From Trematomus loennbergii (taxonomy: Eukaryota > Chordata > Actinopteri > Perciformes > Nototheniidae): a DNA stretch of 64,000 nt. The stretch is from the NCBI GenBank assembly GCA_012861695.1, contig JAAOOA010000026.1, positions 17,906,501 to 17,970,500 of the forward strand, in the 5' to 3' direction. Shown piece after piece: positions 1 through 10,902 of this stretch. The notes under the pieces are model-generated. The model did not search any database, was not told where the DNA came from, and was given only the letters and a program-made list of their open reading frames with translations. Position 1 is the first letter of the stretch; every line of letters starts with the position of its first letter. Position numbers and translations under genes: made by a program.

Positions 1-3000
1 CCGGGTAGGATTAGTGCACTGCAGAGAATACGCCTGTGACCTGTAATTCACATTAATGAATTTCAAACTCAAGATTTCTTCACAATAGTTCCGGGGACTT
101 TCTTGAATACTCTCTGTCAATGTGAATTATCCACTTAATTTTAGTATAAACCTATTAGAATGACATTAGGGGACTAAGAGCTAATTTAGCATTCAGCTGA
201 AATTCGGCTTTCATCATCGTCCACAGAAGGGACGTGTAGACTTCATTGTAGCTCATATTGTTAAGAATTAATTTGTTGTTATCAATGCAAGACAGTAGGG
301 CAGGGATTGCAATGTTGGAAGGTGTCTGCCATTTGAGAGCTCTGTCCACAGTGTTTATCAGTAGGGAGCAGACATAAACTAATCCCTTGTTTTGACCACA
401 CAGTTTTCCTGGTCTATTTTTTAAATGTTTTGTAGTCAGCAGATGTTGCCATGACAATGGTTGTTTCTTCATATCAAGAAACCTTACCAAAAAAATTATC
501 AAAATTACATGAGCAAACATTAAAATCAGATGTGCCCTCCTAATGCTCCAAGTAGATTATTGTTATGTACGATATATTTTCCCATGAAAGTGTTTTTGTT
601 ATAGGTTTGAAACATTGCTCGCAAAAAAACTTGAAACAGGATGCTGTCCTCAACAGTTAAATGGTTTAAAAAAAGATATGCCATTCATTTTGCAAAAAGA
701 TACTGTAATCTCTGTCATGTGACAGGTAAACTGAGATGCACCACTGTGATTTTCTTCATTTTGCAGCATTATGCCCCTTTCCGTTAATTGTTTTAGTGTT
801 GGTCCATATCAATGACTCCCAAAGACTTGTGAGCATCTTGGACTGCTAAGGGACAAATTAATTTGTGAATGTAGCTTCAAAGTTAAAATGTAAAACCAAC
901 TTAAAGCAATTAAATAATATAAAATAAACATTAGATATTTGCTGCTTTGTGTAGCTTCCCTTTATTTGTTTTTTTCTTCTACCAGTCCACATCGTTGACA
1001 CCAAATAGCTCCCCTTGTGGTCAACAAATGAGTCAATTAAAGCCTAAACTTAAAAATTATAATAAAAACACATGCGCATGTTAAATCGAAAAATACATCA
1101 TGTTTTTGCTATATCTCCTCACAGAAGCCAACACCAAAGACAGGCCTTTGTTTTCAGGTACACATGGTGCAATGCATCAAGTCAAATATCACTTGCTTGT
1201 TCTTAGTCAGGGATTTAAGAGTAAGAAATAAGAATGGCAAACACATCTCTAAGGTACTTATTTAGTAATCAGTAAAGGGTTACCAGAGGCTAACATTCCT
1301 TATTGACTTTATAGACACCATTAAGAAAAGGAATGTCTGTTGCTGTCTCACTTTGTCCCGACTTGCTACATGTAAAACATACCATAAGTTAAGTCTCTTA
1401 GTGTTGCAGTCATGAACCTTGTATCTTTTATAATACGTAAATGTACTGCAACATCTCCAACCCCCATAGTACATTATTGGCTTCTCAAAAGGTTTTCACT
1501 GCAGGCTCAATTAGAAAAGCAGTTGACTCAGTCAGGTTCCGGAGCACTCCGATCACAACTACCCTCAAAACTGAGCCGAAAATCTCCTGAATCAATAATG
1601 AATGAATCAATAAAGCCTATCAGAGGACGTTCTTCTTGCATGCGGTCAATATTTCACAGCAAATCATTGGTTATTTTCATAGATCAATGGTGGAAAGAAA
1701 AATAAACCTCCCAACGGATCTCTTGCCTTCTCCTCAACACGGTCTAAAAGTGGATGAAAGACTGATCCATTAAAGCCTTATTCCAGAGCCCCTTTGGAGA
1801 TCTGTTGTGGGTGAACAAGGCATTTTCCTGCAGTCTATTTGGAGGAACCATCCTGATTGATATTAACGCTATGCTATCCAGGGGCACCACGGTCTTTCCT
1901 AATATGTTATTTACATGTAATGAATCCTCTTTGCATACATACACTGGATGCATATTGATGTATTTTTGTAAGGACGTGTGTGGAAAGCAGTGCAGAATCA
2001 GCTAGGAGATTAACTCAATCAATGATATAAAAACCTCCTTTAACTCTAAGAGGATGTCAAATAATGCAATTTATTAACTGGTTCCACAACATTATATCAC
2101 CACTTCCTGACTCAAGATGGGATTCCCATTTCATTTACAAGTCTTGCATTATTCGGACAGCTTTATTTAGGGTTGAAATGTAGAAACTTTGTAAGGTTTT
2201 TAGGAACACAATCAACGCTGTCATCAGTTACATCCTTATGTATACACAATTAAACAGAGCTGGTGCAACTGACGGTATAGTTAAATTATTATCACCTGAT
2301 ACCTGAACAGCTTCACTCAACACCCACACATTTGGTAGATTATCCTGTCACAATTTATTGTATGCAAATATACACATTCTCTACAATCCTGCAGGGTCTG
2401 TGGCAAAACATTTTAGTGTCATTTTATGCAGCTCATCAAATATTTTCATACATTATCCCAGAGTTTGTAAAATGATATTAAATCAAAGCAATATAAAATT
2501 TGATTAATTCCTTATCATTTCATAAACTCGCAGTCATTTCTCTTTTTCTATATTCAGTATTAATGTGCATATTTTATAGTTCTCTGTGTATGCCATTCAT
2601 CTTATACAGTGAATGGTGTGTAGTGTGTTGCTATGCAGTGAATCGTTCTTTATGACCTTGCAACAATGCACCAAGTTTGTCTCTATTTATTCAATATAAC
2701 AATGTCATAAGTATTTGTGAAAATAATAGTGTTGGACAAAGCTGTTCTTTTAGGATTTATTTATTCTTCATTTGAATCCCCATTACATGTTGCCTTGCTA
2801 CTTTTCCTGGGTATATCAAAACTTTAAAATGTATTTTGATTTAGTTTTCATCGAATTTTGGACTTCAAACCAGACATTCAGCATTGCAAGAGGCAAATCT
2901 TCCATTTGGTTTATTTAACCCAGTATGAGTCAGGTCCTGATCCTGGCTGCAGGCGAGAGCAAGCAGCTCAACCTTGATACTATTGCTTTCCATCATTCCA

Positions 3001-4150
3001 CCAATTTCAGTCTAAAACTACTGCCTTTTTCTTCTCTGTGCAATCCCTTGAGAGATGTACTACTGTTTCTTTTGCGCAGCGGACATTTGCATTGTAAAAA
3101 TAAGTGCATATGAGAGCTGGCATTAGTGCTGTTATACCAAATCCTTTCTTTTTGCTGGGCTTGAGGGAGGCCAAAGGGTCAGCTACGGAACAACAGCCAC
3201 TGAAAATGTTAAGGAGATGGTACACTTAAGGACACTCAGTTTGGCAGTCACTCTGTTAAAATACAGTAAGGGTTTAGACAGAGATTTTCCAGAATCCCTT
3301 TATGCATCCTTGTGATTGAATGTGCACGTGCAATAAATTAAACGCTGATGAGCAAAATATATAGCTGGAAATGCATGACTCATTTGAAGTTGAACCACAT
3401 TTGATTGTGTCTTCCCATGAGGAAGTTAATGAACATTTAACCTGGTTTACAGTCCTAAAATATGGCACATGGGTGTATAGAGATGGGTCTGTGGAGACTA
3501 TCTGACCTACTTGCTCTAAATGGACTTTTATTTGATACCTTGCATAAGTTTTAAATTGCAGTGCTGACTGAGCTACAGATACTTTCGAAATAGAGTGAAC
3601 GGGTTTGTCTGTCAGGTGGGACTTATGATAATTTGTTGATGTTCACCTTAGAGAGCGTTTCAAATCAGTCAATCCACTTTGGCTTGGCCTAGAGGCAGAG
3701 CTGTAGTTTCATGTCTGGGATCAAAGGAGCAGAACTCTCACCTTGGTGTGCTGCTAAACTATATTTACTGTCACTCAGTTCTATCTGACAGGATTATAGG
3801 TAGCTCTCACAGCAACTGTAAATTGTAATTTACACAACTTTAGCCTGGAGCTGAGTAAATGTAGTAAATTCTGCCAGTCAGATGCTGATTTTGTTTTGCG
3901 CTAATTCACATTCTGGATACAGCTGCAGCAAGGAATGACATTGAACTTTAGTCCTAGTCTGTAACAACATGGTTGTTTTTGCTTATTTGAATGCAAAAAT
4001 ATTACTCAATTTGGGAAAACTGGCTATGTTTCCTTTAAAACTAAATGCATTGTAACATTTAGCTCAAATCATAATACATATTTTTTAAATGTTTAAAAAA
4101 GAGGCCAGAACAGAACTTTATATTGAAATATTATTATTTTGACACTCATC
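1..4150. other. AT-rich non-coding stretch, no gene seen
   Basis: About 4 kb of AT-rich DNA without an exon or transposon end that I can support. The ORFs here are short, lie on both strands and have no splice context. No tandem repeat longer than a few units is visible. It could be intergenic DNA upstream of the candidate promoter near 4.2 kb, or intron of a gene extending off the left edge; the sequence does not decide. Confidence 0.6.
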
Positions 4151-4159
4151 AATATTCTT

Positions 4160-4249
4160 TCGACAGGAAGTGGGTCCACCTGCAAAGTTTGAAAACCATT
4201 TATTTCCTCGCGACCGGAAGTCTCCTCCCAGAAGTTGCGAACAAGAACT
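4160..4249 (+). promoter_or_regulatory. Candidate TATA-less promoter with two ETS-type motifs
   Basis: Two GGAAGT cores lie close together: ACAGGAAGTG at 4163-4172 and GACCGGAAGT at 4212-4221. The second matches the CCGGAAGT element common in TATA-less housekeeping promoters. Immediately downstream is a strong donor (GTGAGG at 4284), and the following intron carries the GCTAGCTAACGTT-type runs often seen near teleost promoters. No TATA box is visible. Promoter function and the start site are inferred; reporter or 5'-end RNA data would be needed. Confidence 0.4.
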
Positions 4250-4283
4250 ATGACGCAGCTGCTGTCAAAAAGCACTATTCAAA
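4225..4283 (+). other. Candidate exon 1 of an unidentified spliced transcript
   Basis: The 3' border is a good donor, CAAA|GTGAGG with the intron starting at 4284; the 5' border is a guess placed just after the ETS motif. An ATG at 4250 opens a frame of 11 codons (MTQLLSKSTIQ) that continues across the first splice. A second frame without an ATG is also open. The exon may therefore be 5' UTR, the start of a microprotein, or part of a long non-coding RNA. I do not recognise the product. Confidence 0.4.
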
Positions 4284-4406
4284 GTGAGGAAAACTATGCA
4301 AACAATTCGACAGAAGTGCACATGCATTACATTTATAGGCTAGCTAACGTTGTTTACTAAAAGCTAACGTCGTTGCTACTGCTTGCTAACATGTTTTTGG
4401 TTGCAG

Positions 4407-4486
4407 ATACAGTTCTCCACCGCCACCGGCTGTCTCTGCTGTACTGCCTGGCTGTCACCACTGCCCTGACACAATATATTGGCTAG
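4407..4486 (+). other. Candidate exon 2 (80 nt) of the same transcript
   Basis: The acceptor is a T-rich tract ending TTGCAG at 4406 and the donor is GGCTAG|GTAATA at 4487, both canonical. Spliced to exon 1, the frame from ATG 4250 runs through the whole exon and stops at the TAG that forms its last three bases, giving a 37-residue peptide with a hydrophobic middle (LLYCLAV). Another frame, open through both exons, encodes a proline run (SSPPPPAV). The second frame joins exon 3 in phase if the acceptor eight bases further in is used. Neither protein is recognised. Confidence 0.4.
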
Positions 4487-4522
4487 GTAATAACCTTTAT
4501 ATATACAGTCTATGGTAATAAC
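4486..4522. repeat. 19-bp insert between 9-bp direct repeats
   Basis: GGTAATAAC occurs at 4486-4494 and again at 4514-4522, enclosing CTTTATATATACAGTCTAT. The enclosed TATATACAGTCTATGG-like string is common at ends of teleost interspersed repeats, so this looks like a transposon footprint with a target-site duplication. The first copy overlaps the donor of candidate exon 2. A chance short duplication is possible. Confidence 0.35.
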
Positions 4523-4690
4523 GTCACACAAGTTTAAACATATATCATTTGTTAGTGCTTAGTACACAAACTGGTTGGTAAAGTTAGTCGCTATATTTAT
4601 TTTTTAGCTTGTAGAGTTGGCATTGCCCTAGGCGTCAATTAGCAGCTGCGTTTAACACATTGACTGACAATTATTTTCCTCTTTTTAAAG

Positions 4691-4798
4691 TAACACAGAG
4701 GAACCGTGCTTCAAACCCGGACCGTTATACTGCAAGCTGACCAATGCAAGAAGCTGGGAGGATATTATCCTGGACTGCCAACTTCGGTTATTTTAATG
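4691..4798 (+). other. Candidate exon 3 (108 nt) of the same transcript
   Basis: The acceptor is a strong pyrimidine tract (TTATTTTCCTCTTTTTAAAG) ending at 4690, and the donor is TAATG|GTGAGT at 4799. A second usable acceptor lies at 4698 (CACAG). One frame is open for 34 codons from 4692 (begins NTEEPCFKPG and includes RSWEDIILDCQ) but meets TAA at 4794, five bases before the donor. Splicing at the weak GTTATT at 4787 instead would keep this frame open into exon 4. Either the exon is non-coding, a weaker donor is used, or the gene is decaying. Confidence 0.4.
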
Positions 4799-5029
4799 GT
4801 GAGTAAGAATAATGTGATGTTGTTGTGTCATTGTAACGTTAAGTGGATTTGCGCACACATGCGTAATGCACTGTCACGGTATGTGCTGTCGTTCAAGCTA
4901 GCTGGAAGACTTTCAAGTGTGCACATACTGTGTATATCCTTTGTTTCACTAGTAGTTTTTTTGCTAATGTTAGTTTCGGTTGGGCATGAACATCTTTCCG
5001 TGTGGTTATCCCTCCTTGTTGTCGTCTAC

Positions 5030-6450
5030 CAGAGGTGGAACAATTACACAGATTATTTACTTCTAAATAAATAGTATAACACACTCAGCAAAAAGTCCTG
5101 CACTCAAAGGTGTACTTAAGTAAAAGAGTATTATAAGTACCAAAGAGAAAAGTACTCCTTCTGCAGAATGACCCATTTAAGCACCATATATTTATTTTAA
5201 TTATTGTATTATAATTATTGATTATTTAAAGTGGACCTATCATGCTATATTTAAATGATATATTGTAGGGCCATACCTATATAAGGTATATTTATACGTT
5301 TCTGTTTTCAAAATACCAAACAGATCATGCATTTTAGCCATGCCTCATTTCGCTCTATGTGCTGTTTGCTGTCTACGGGTCTGATTCTGCTGACCACGCC
5401 CCCCTGCAGGAGAGGGTAGCCATGCTCTGATCAGCTGCTGGGCTGTCAGAAGAGGGGGAGAAAAAGAGATCTCCGTCCTCCGTTTTATTATATAGAGTCG
5501 TTATTCATTTGTTTTAAAGCTCAATAAATAACAAAGAAGACCTTTGACCGGCACTTTTCTAATTTTGTCCGGAAGATTTAAACTTTAACGGACATCTTGA
5601 CCGGCGAAACAAACTGAAACTGAAACTCTGCCCGCACGGTCTCCTCGTTCCTTGGAAGAGGCGGAGAGGTGGGTGTTTGTCATCTGCTGGTGGACTAACC
5701 GGAGAGAATTACAGTGCTTGCCTCGACGGGGAGGGATTGCATTGAATTAAAGCAGCGGGAGCAAACGCTTGCCTCGGGGAGGGAGAAAAAAAGCCACAGC
5801 GGAGAATAAACAGAAGGGTAACCATGGTAACTATGGGCGGGAAGTCTTCTTCGCTGCTTTTGTGGCAGACTACAGCGCCACTTACAGGCCTGGCATATGT
5901 ACTACAGCGTCTCCAGCGCTTTCGAGCGGCAATGGCCGGCCGTGGCCCAACCCCACATTCCCCTGATAGGTGGAGAGTTGGCCCAATAGCCGTAGCGCCA
6001 CTTCTGTGACGACATAGAAGTGTTCAAATCTGGATCAGTCTGTATCAGATCCGTTGCAGCCCCTTTTTTAGAGATTTGGGTATGGAGGAAAATAGAGAGG
6101 GTTGTGTTTTCTGACACTTGGTGAGTTCCCTGGAACACCGGGGACACATATTCATGTATAAAATACGTGCAAAAGTGCATTTTGCATGATAGGTCCCCTT
6201 TAATGTGTTCACTTCAATGTTGCACTTGGTTTTTGGATGAATGTATACACTACTGGGTAGCTTGACCTATAATCGTATACTGTTCTATTAGATGATTTAT
6301 ATTTTGTATTTATAATTTGCAAAGTAGCAAGTAACTAAAGCGGTGAAATAAATGTATTGGAGTAACAAGTACAACATTTAGACAAAATATAGTGGAGTAG
6401 AAGTATAAAGTAGCTACAATACTTGAGTAATGTATTTTTTTAAACTTTTG
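5030..6450. repeat. Teleost GTGGAAAGTAACTAAGTAC-type repeat, split by a TTAA element
   Basis: Left part 5030-5225 (GAGGTGGAACAATTACACAG, then alternating AAGTA/AGTAC text) and right part 6204-about 6450 (AGTGGAGTAGAAGTATAAAG) match the text of a repeat found in thousands of copies in spiny-rayed fishes. The same text recurs at 12400, 26830 and 60950. The family name is left open. The two halves are separated by the 970-bp element at 5230-6199, which is therefore the younger insertion. The repeat sits inside the candidate intron between exons 3 and 4. Confidence 0.7.
5230..6199. mobile_element. Non-autonomous TTAA-target transposon, T2/Kolobok-like, 970 bp
   Basis: It is flanked by TTAA at 5226-5229 and 6200-6203. 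The ends are inverted repeats, AGTGGACCTATCATGC at the left and its complement (AGGGGACCTATCATGC) at the right, matching at 15 of 16 positions. With the target site, the right end reads TTAAAGGGG, which fits the TTAAAGGRR end motif of the T2 family related to Kolobok; piggyBac also uses TTAA but usually starts CCC. There is no transposase ORF. The interior is GC-richer than the surroundings and contains several CGG/CCG-rich stretches. It is inserted into the older repeat at 5030-6450. Confidence 0.75.
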
Positions 6451-6576
6451 ACTGCGTGTTCCCAACATGACGCAGTTTGTGATGCAGTTTTGTTTTGAGA
6501 CATTGAAAATCACAAGCCTCTTTCAGCTTCATACTGCCAGTCACTTTGTTGACCATTAACATTTGTTGTTGTGCAG

Positions 6577-6689
6577 TTATGTTCAATTATGTCTGAGTGA
6601 GATTCAGGGTCATATCTCTTCTCTACAAGAGGATGCGCTACTCTTTGTTATGCTCCTGCTTTCTGCAGTGAACAAGATCAACATGACCG
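6577..6689 (+). other. Candidate exon 4 (113 nt) of the same transcript
   Basis: The acceptor TTTGTTGTTGTGCAG ends at 6576 and the donor is ACCG|GTAACA at 6690. One of three frames is open for the full length (37 codons, including LSEIQGHISSLQEDALLFV and a hydrophobic MLLLSAV segment). This is the frame that follows exon 3 by phase, apart from the TAA noted there. The composition looks protein-like, but I cannot name a family. Intron 3 between exons 3 and 4 holds the nested repeat at 5030-6450. Confidence 0.4.
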
Positions 6690-7088
6690 GTAACAAAACC
6701 TCAGTTCCTTTAATAAGCGGTCCATAATATTCACATATAGGGTACTTATATACTGCCTACTAAAACAGTATTGTGCAGAGGTCATATAATTGATAAAGAG
6801 ATACATTTTTGTTTCATAGCCCATGATACACATTCAATTACATACATATGAATACAAGTGCGATCATAAGTATTAAATTATTATAGGGTCCTGTAACATT
6901 ACATTAAAGCAAAAAGGCAGAGAAAGCTCATACCTCTAACCTCTGAATTACTTGTGTTATGTAAATAGACCTGATAAAGCGCTATTTAAGTACAGTCCAT
7001 TTACCATGACCTTTTACGACAAATTAATTATCTATAATTTTTTTATAATTTTCTCTTCACAAGTGCCATTTTTTTTATTTTCATCATT

Positions 7089-7131
7089 AGGTGTTTTCAC
7101 ATTAGACTAGGCGCAGTATGTGAAAACACCT
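7089..7131. repeat. Perfect 14-bp inverted repeat with 15-nt loop
   Basis: AGGTGTTTTCACAT at 7089-7102 is the exact reverse complement of 7118-7131. Such a hairpin could be a tiny MITE remnant or an extruding structure. No target duplication is obvious. Function is unknown. Confidence 0.5.
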
Positions 7132-7462
7132 GTGTGGGTGGAGCATGCATCATTATGTTTCCTGATAATAAATATTATTAGGCCAATTTGTTGATGCTGC
7201 AATTTGCAATATCAGACCCTGCATTTTAGACATGTCGAGAAAAGAGTGTGGGAAATAGTGATAATGACTTTTATTACCAAAGGGAGACCATCTGTAGACA
7301 GACAGCCTCAGACAAGGGTAATAAAATAAAAAGTACATTCTTCAAATAAGGTGACATAAGTAGTTGTTGCCATGCTCGGTAATGAGATGTGTTATGGATT
7401 TGTTTTCCGGTGAATGTTTTCACCCTATTATTATCACTGGTTGTGTTCTTCTTTTTTGGCAG

Positions 7463-7546
7463 TGTGCATTTTCAAGGAAAATATCATACTTTTGGCACTC
7501 ATTTTCATCAGTTATGATATATATAGTGCTTAATACTTACTTCTGA
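7463..7546 (+). other. Candidate exon 5 (84 nt) of the same transcript
   Basis: The acceptor is very good (GTTCTTCTTTTTTGGCAG ending at 7462) and the donor is CTGA|GTAAGA at 7547. In the phase carried from exon 4 it encodes about 22 residues (begins VCIFKENI) and then TAA, so it could hold the end of the reading frame, with the rest untranslated. I see no AATAAA directly after it, so a further exon would be expected if the donor is used. Confidence 0.3.
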
Positions 7547-8660
7547 GTAAGAAAAGTGGCAAAAAAGACAGAGTCGAAGTAATGTGATGGCTGTTTAGAA
7601 ACCTTAATATTCACCTTATGTTCAAGTTATTTTTGTCTGACAGCTCATGTTTTGTTTTTTTGTCATTTTGCCTCATTTGCAGATCTAAACTTAGTAAAAC
7701 TTGGCATCATTTTCTTTATAAGTGATGGGTAAACCCCCCAAATACTTCCCGTTTAAATGTGCCTGTGTCGGCTAGATAAACCAGGTTGTGTAATGGATTA
7801 AAAAAAGATGACTGGGGAAAAAAGCAGCAGTTAACCATGCAGTTCACATAGCCAGTTCAGATTAAACCGGTGAATCAAATAGCTTTGTACGGACTCCGGA
7901 ACTCGCACGCCTCAGGCCTGGATGTGTCGACATTAGGAGGTGCCGCGTTAAACTGCTGTTGCGAATGGTGTTCGTAATCATAGGAAAAAGCTGGCCTCTC
8001 GGGTATTATTGTGATAATAAATCACTTCCAGAATAGCCATTCATTTCAGTCCAAGGTTCTCAAGAGCAATATGGTGCTGAAAGTTCCTGGACATTAAATG
8101 ATAAATGTGTCAGGAGCTGATCACCTATCCATTGTACATGCTGTACTGGCCGCATTTGTTATAAAAGAAAGATGACGCGTCTGTGGTGTTTTGTAGCCTT
8201 GGCCCTCTCTCGATGTATCTCCCATGAATATTCCTTTCTCAATCCATCATCTTCTATATTCCCACTATAATGTTGTGCACTGGTTTTAAATACTTTAAGA
8301 ATACGAACAGCTTTTTTTGAATTTCATTCATAGCTCCCACTCGAAGCACTTCATCTGTGGCGTTTTCCATCGCCTTTCCTCAAGGTGTAATAGCTGTAAT
8401 GCAATGTATCAGCCTGGCAGCTGAAGGTCGACTTTTAAAAGGTTTTCATTACTGAAAAGGTCAGCTCTACCAGGTGTGAAGCACCACCACAGCCGAGATG
8501 GAAAAGTCAAAAGACATTGAAAAAGTATTTAATTGGAAGAATTGTCTCTAATTCTATTAGATTTATTTATTCCTTTTGTAGGGAAGCTGTGTAAGTCTGG
8601 CAAAATATGTCCATACATGGTCTTTGTTCACATACAAACTAGGGACTTTTGTGTAAAAGC
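7547..8660. other. Non-coding stretch, nothing specific seen
   Basis: AT-rich at first and more balanced after 7850. No exon with both borders, no transposon ends and no long tandem repeat were found. The 7855-8520 part has fairly even composition and could hold regulatory sequence, but nothing in it is diagnostic. Confidence 0.5.
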
Positions 8661-8668
8661 TTGATTTC

Positions 8669-8790
8669 TGTGTGTGTGTGTGTGTGTGTGGGCTGTTCTC
8701 TCCACTACCCTGAGCGGTGGCTAGGGGGTGCACTGTGGACACGGTGTGTGTATGGGCAGGAGAGAGAGAGAAGGGAGAGAGAGAGTGTGT
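8669..8790. repeat. GT and GA microsatellites
   Basis: A short GT run at 8669-8690 is followed by AG/GAGA runs around 8760-8786 and another GT run to about 8797. Long ORFs on either strand here are produced by these dinucleotides. Confidence 0.85.
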
Positions 8791-8849
8791 GTGTGTCTCA
8801 GTAATGTATTCCTGCCTGTGGCTGGGCTGGTCACATGGGGAGAGCAGCC

Positions 8850-9096
8850 TGTTTAAAACAGCCTCAGCTCGCTCACTTGGAGCAGTGCGAGACACAGAGT
8901 CAGACGCACACGTTCTCCCTCTCTCTTTCACATATGCACGCACGCATACACACACACATGCGCGCAGACGGCAACTTTCCTCTATCGGACTGACACTAAC
9001 ACGCGCGGCAGGATTGACACACTCCCCCCTTGCTACAGTGGAGAAGAGGATAAGGAGTGACACATCAGGAAAAAAAAGAAACACAGAAAAAAAGGA
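8850..9096 (+). promoter_or_regulatory. Possible first (untranslated) exon with TATA-like box
   Basis: TTTAAAA at 8852-8858 is TATA-like. It is followed by a CpG-containing, pyrimidine-then-purine stretch and then a strong donor, GGA|GTGAGTAG, at 9097. There is no acceptor upstream, as expected for a first exon, and no good ATG context. The ORF through it (127 codons) is low complexity, so if transcribed it is probably 5' UTR. A CpG-rich microsatellite block without promoter activity is a real alternative. Confidence 0.25.
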
Positions 9097-9102
9097 GTGA
9101 GT

Positions 9103-10804
9103 AGTGATCTTTATATTTTTCTTATTGTGATTTTTGGACTTCTTCAGCGAGGGATAGATGATGGCACTGTGAGGGGGGGGGTGAGGGGGGCTAAAGAATG
9201 AGCAAAGGTGACAGAAGAGAGCGTAGATGTGGCGCTGTAGTACCACATTGGGATACCTCTCCATCAATATGTCCCTCTGTCTGCAGGATCTAATGCCGTT
9301 AATTAGCAGCGTGCGCCTGGAATGAGAGGAATGCCATTGCTCTGAGCTGGAGCGGGGTTTGCTTCAGGACCCTCGCCCTCTCCCGTGTCCTCTGTGTCTT
9401 TTTTTGTGTGTATTGCATGCCGGCTGCATCGTGGTGGTCAGCCTTGCTGATGTTGAGTCCCTGAGAGACGCACGCTGCTCTGCCAGTGTTAAATAGACGC
9501 TCATTGATATGCAGATGACCAGGGCACTCTGTTCGAGGGATATGAGTGAGTGATGTGTCAAAGGGAAAGGGGGACAGTTTGCTGCCTCTCCTCCTCCTTA
9601 TCTCTTCTTTCTCTTTTATCCTCCTTTTTCACTTTCTGCCACTTCACCTGTCCCTCTCTTTTCATTAACTTTGCCGGCAGCTCCCTCTATTTCTCCCCGT
9701 CTCCTTTTTTCTTCATCCAACTCTATCTCATTCTTTCCCCCACGCTGGTACATGCCGGTATACATAGTGGATTCCTCAGTTGCATAGAAAGAGAGAGGAT
9801 CGCTAAGGAGGGGAGGGAAGGGGAGAAGAAAGAGAGAGGAATGAAGGAGAAAGTGGAAGGAGGGGAGGGTTAAGGGGGGGGTATTGAAAAGGCTGACACT
9901 GGCTTGGACAATTAGCCCGGGGAGTCTGTCCTGGGGTGCTATTCTGAGAGGGGCTTTGGCCCCTGGGCCCTGGGCGCTGGGTCACGGGATGCCTTGACCC
10001 CTCCAGTCGACAGCTAGGCATGGGAGCCATTATCACGGCCTGATTGATTAGCACCGAGCGGAAATCCCTTTTCTCTTCACTCCTCGGGAGAAAAAGACGG
10101 GAGCTTTTTGTCCTTTTGCTGGTTTAGTATCTGCCTGCCTGAATGTGGAAAGCTCTTTTTACTGTTGTCAGTTATGGAGGTCTGGTGTCTATATATCTTC
10201 TCTCTCTGGGGGTTGTCTTTTCCTCTCTCATGTTTTTACTCCTAGACAACATGTGTGTCCAAGACAGCCAAGTTGCCCTATGAGAAAGGGGACTTTCCAA
10301 TATTTCAGACATCTGCTCTGATCGTGTTTCCCCAATCCTCTCATCATCCTGAGTTATGCACCTGCAGAGCTAGTTAGTGATGCACTTTGGAGGCTACCTG
10401 GAGAAATATAGGAGTGAAGGCGAGAGAATGGAAACTGTGTGGTGATAAAAGACGAGAGTGCTGAGGGAACGTAGCTTTGGGACAGCTCGGGAAATGAGCT
10501 CATTTCTTCAGTCTATGCGTTTCCCCTCTTTACTGTGTCCCCATCTCCATCTCTTTTCTGAGGTTTGATCTTCCCATGGTCCCATCTCACGCTTACTTTC
10601 GCTACTTTTCACTCTCCCTGTTAAGCCCCCCTTCTACCCCCCACACCTCCTCTGACTGGGAGTTTAGCGGGGTGTTTAGCCCAGCTCATGGCTGATCAAA
10701 GCAGTGTGTGTCAGACCAGGCTTAGCCCAGGCACTCCTAATGGAGCACCGTTTTCATGCGTGGTTGGTGGTGGAGCGGGAGGGAGGGAGATGTGAAGTTG
10801 GGTC
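9103..10804. other. GC-rich, low-complexity region with two regulatory-looking islands
   Basis: It contains poly-G runs (9172-9190), pyrimidine-rich text 9580-9740 and a purine tract 9785-9890. Two parts have balanced composition and homeodomain-type cores: 9285-9350 (GTTAATTAGC at 9299-9308) and 9890-10065 (ending GCCTGATTGATTAGCACC near 10037). No exon with both splice borders was found. Confidence 0.4.
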
Positions 10805-10840
10805 GGGGGGGGGGGGGCTGACAAAAACAGTTCAAGGGAA

Positions 10841-10893
<53 letters not shown>

Positions 10894-10902
10894 TACATAC
10901 AG
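10805..10902. repeat. Poly-G run and (AGAC)13 tetranucleotide repeat
   Basis: There are thirteen G at 10805-10817, then (AGAC)n from 10841 to about 10892, followed by ACAT units. The ORFs of 77 and 140 codons overlapping it are repeat translations (DRQT / CLSV units), not genes. Confidence 0.95.

Noticed and set aside
2200..2225. Partial resemblance of CAATCAACGCTGTCATCAG to a miR-181-type sequence
   Set aside because: The seed and length do not match and there is no foldback arm nearby.
8563..9267. 234-codon minus-strand ORF, the longest in the window
   Set aside because: Composition follows CA/GA/CT runs (THTHTH, SLSPFSLS). No splice sites or recognisable domain; the signal is low complexity.
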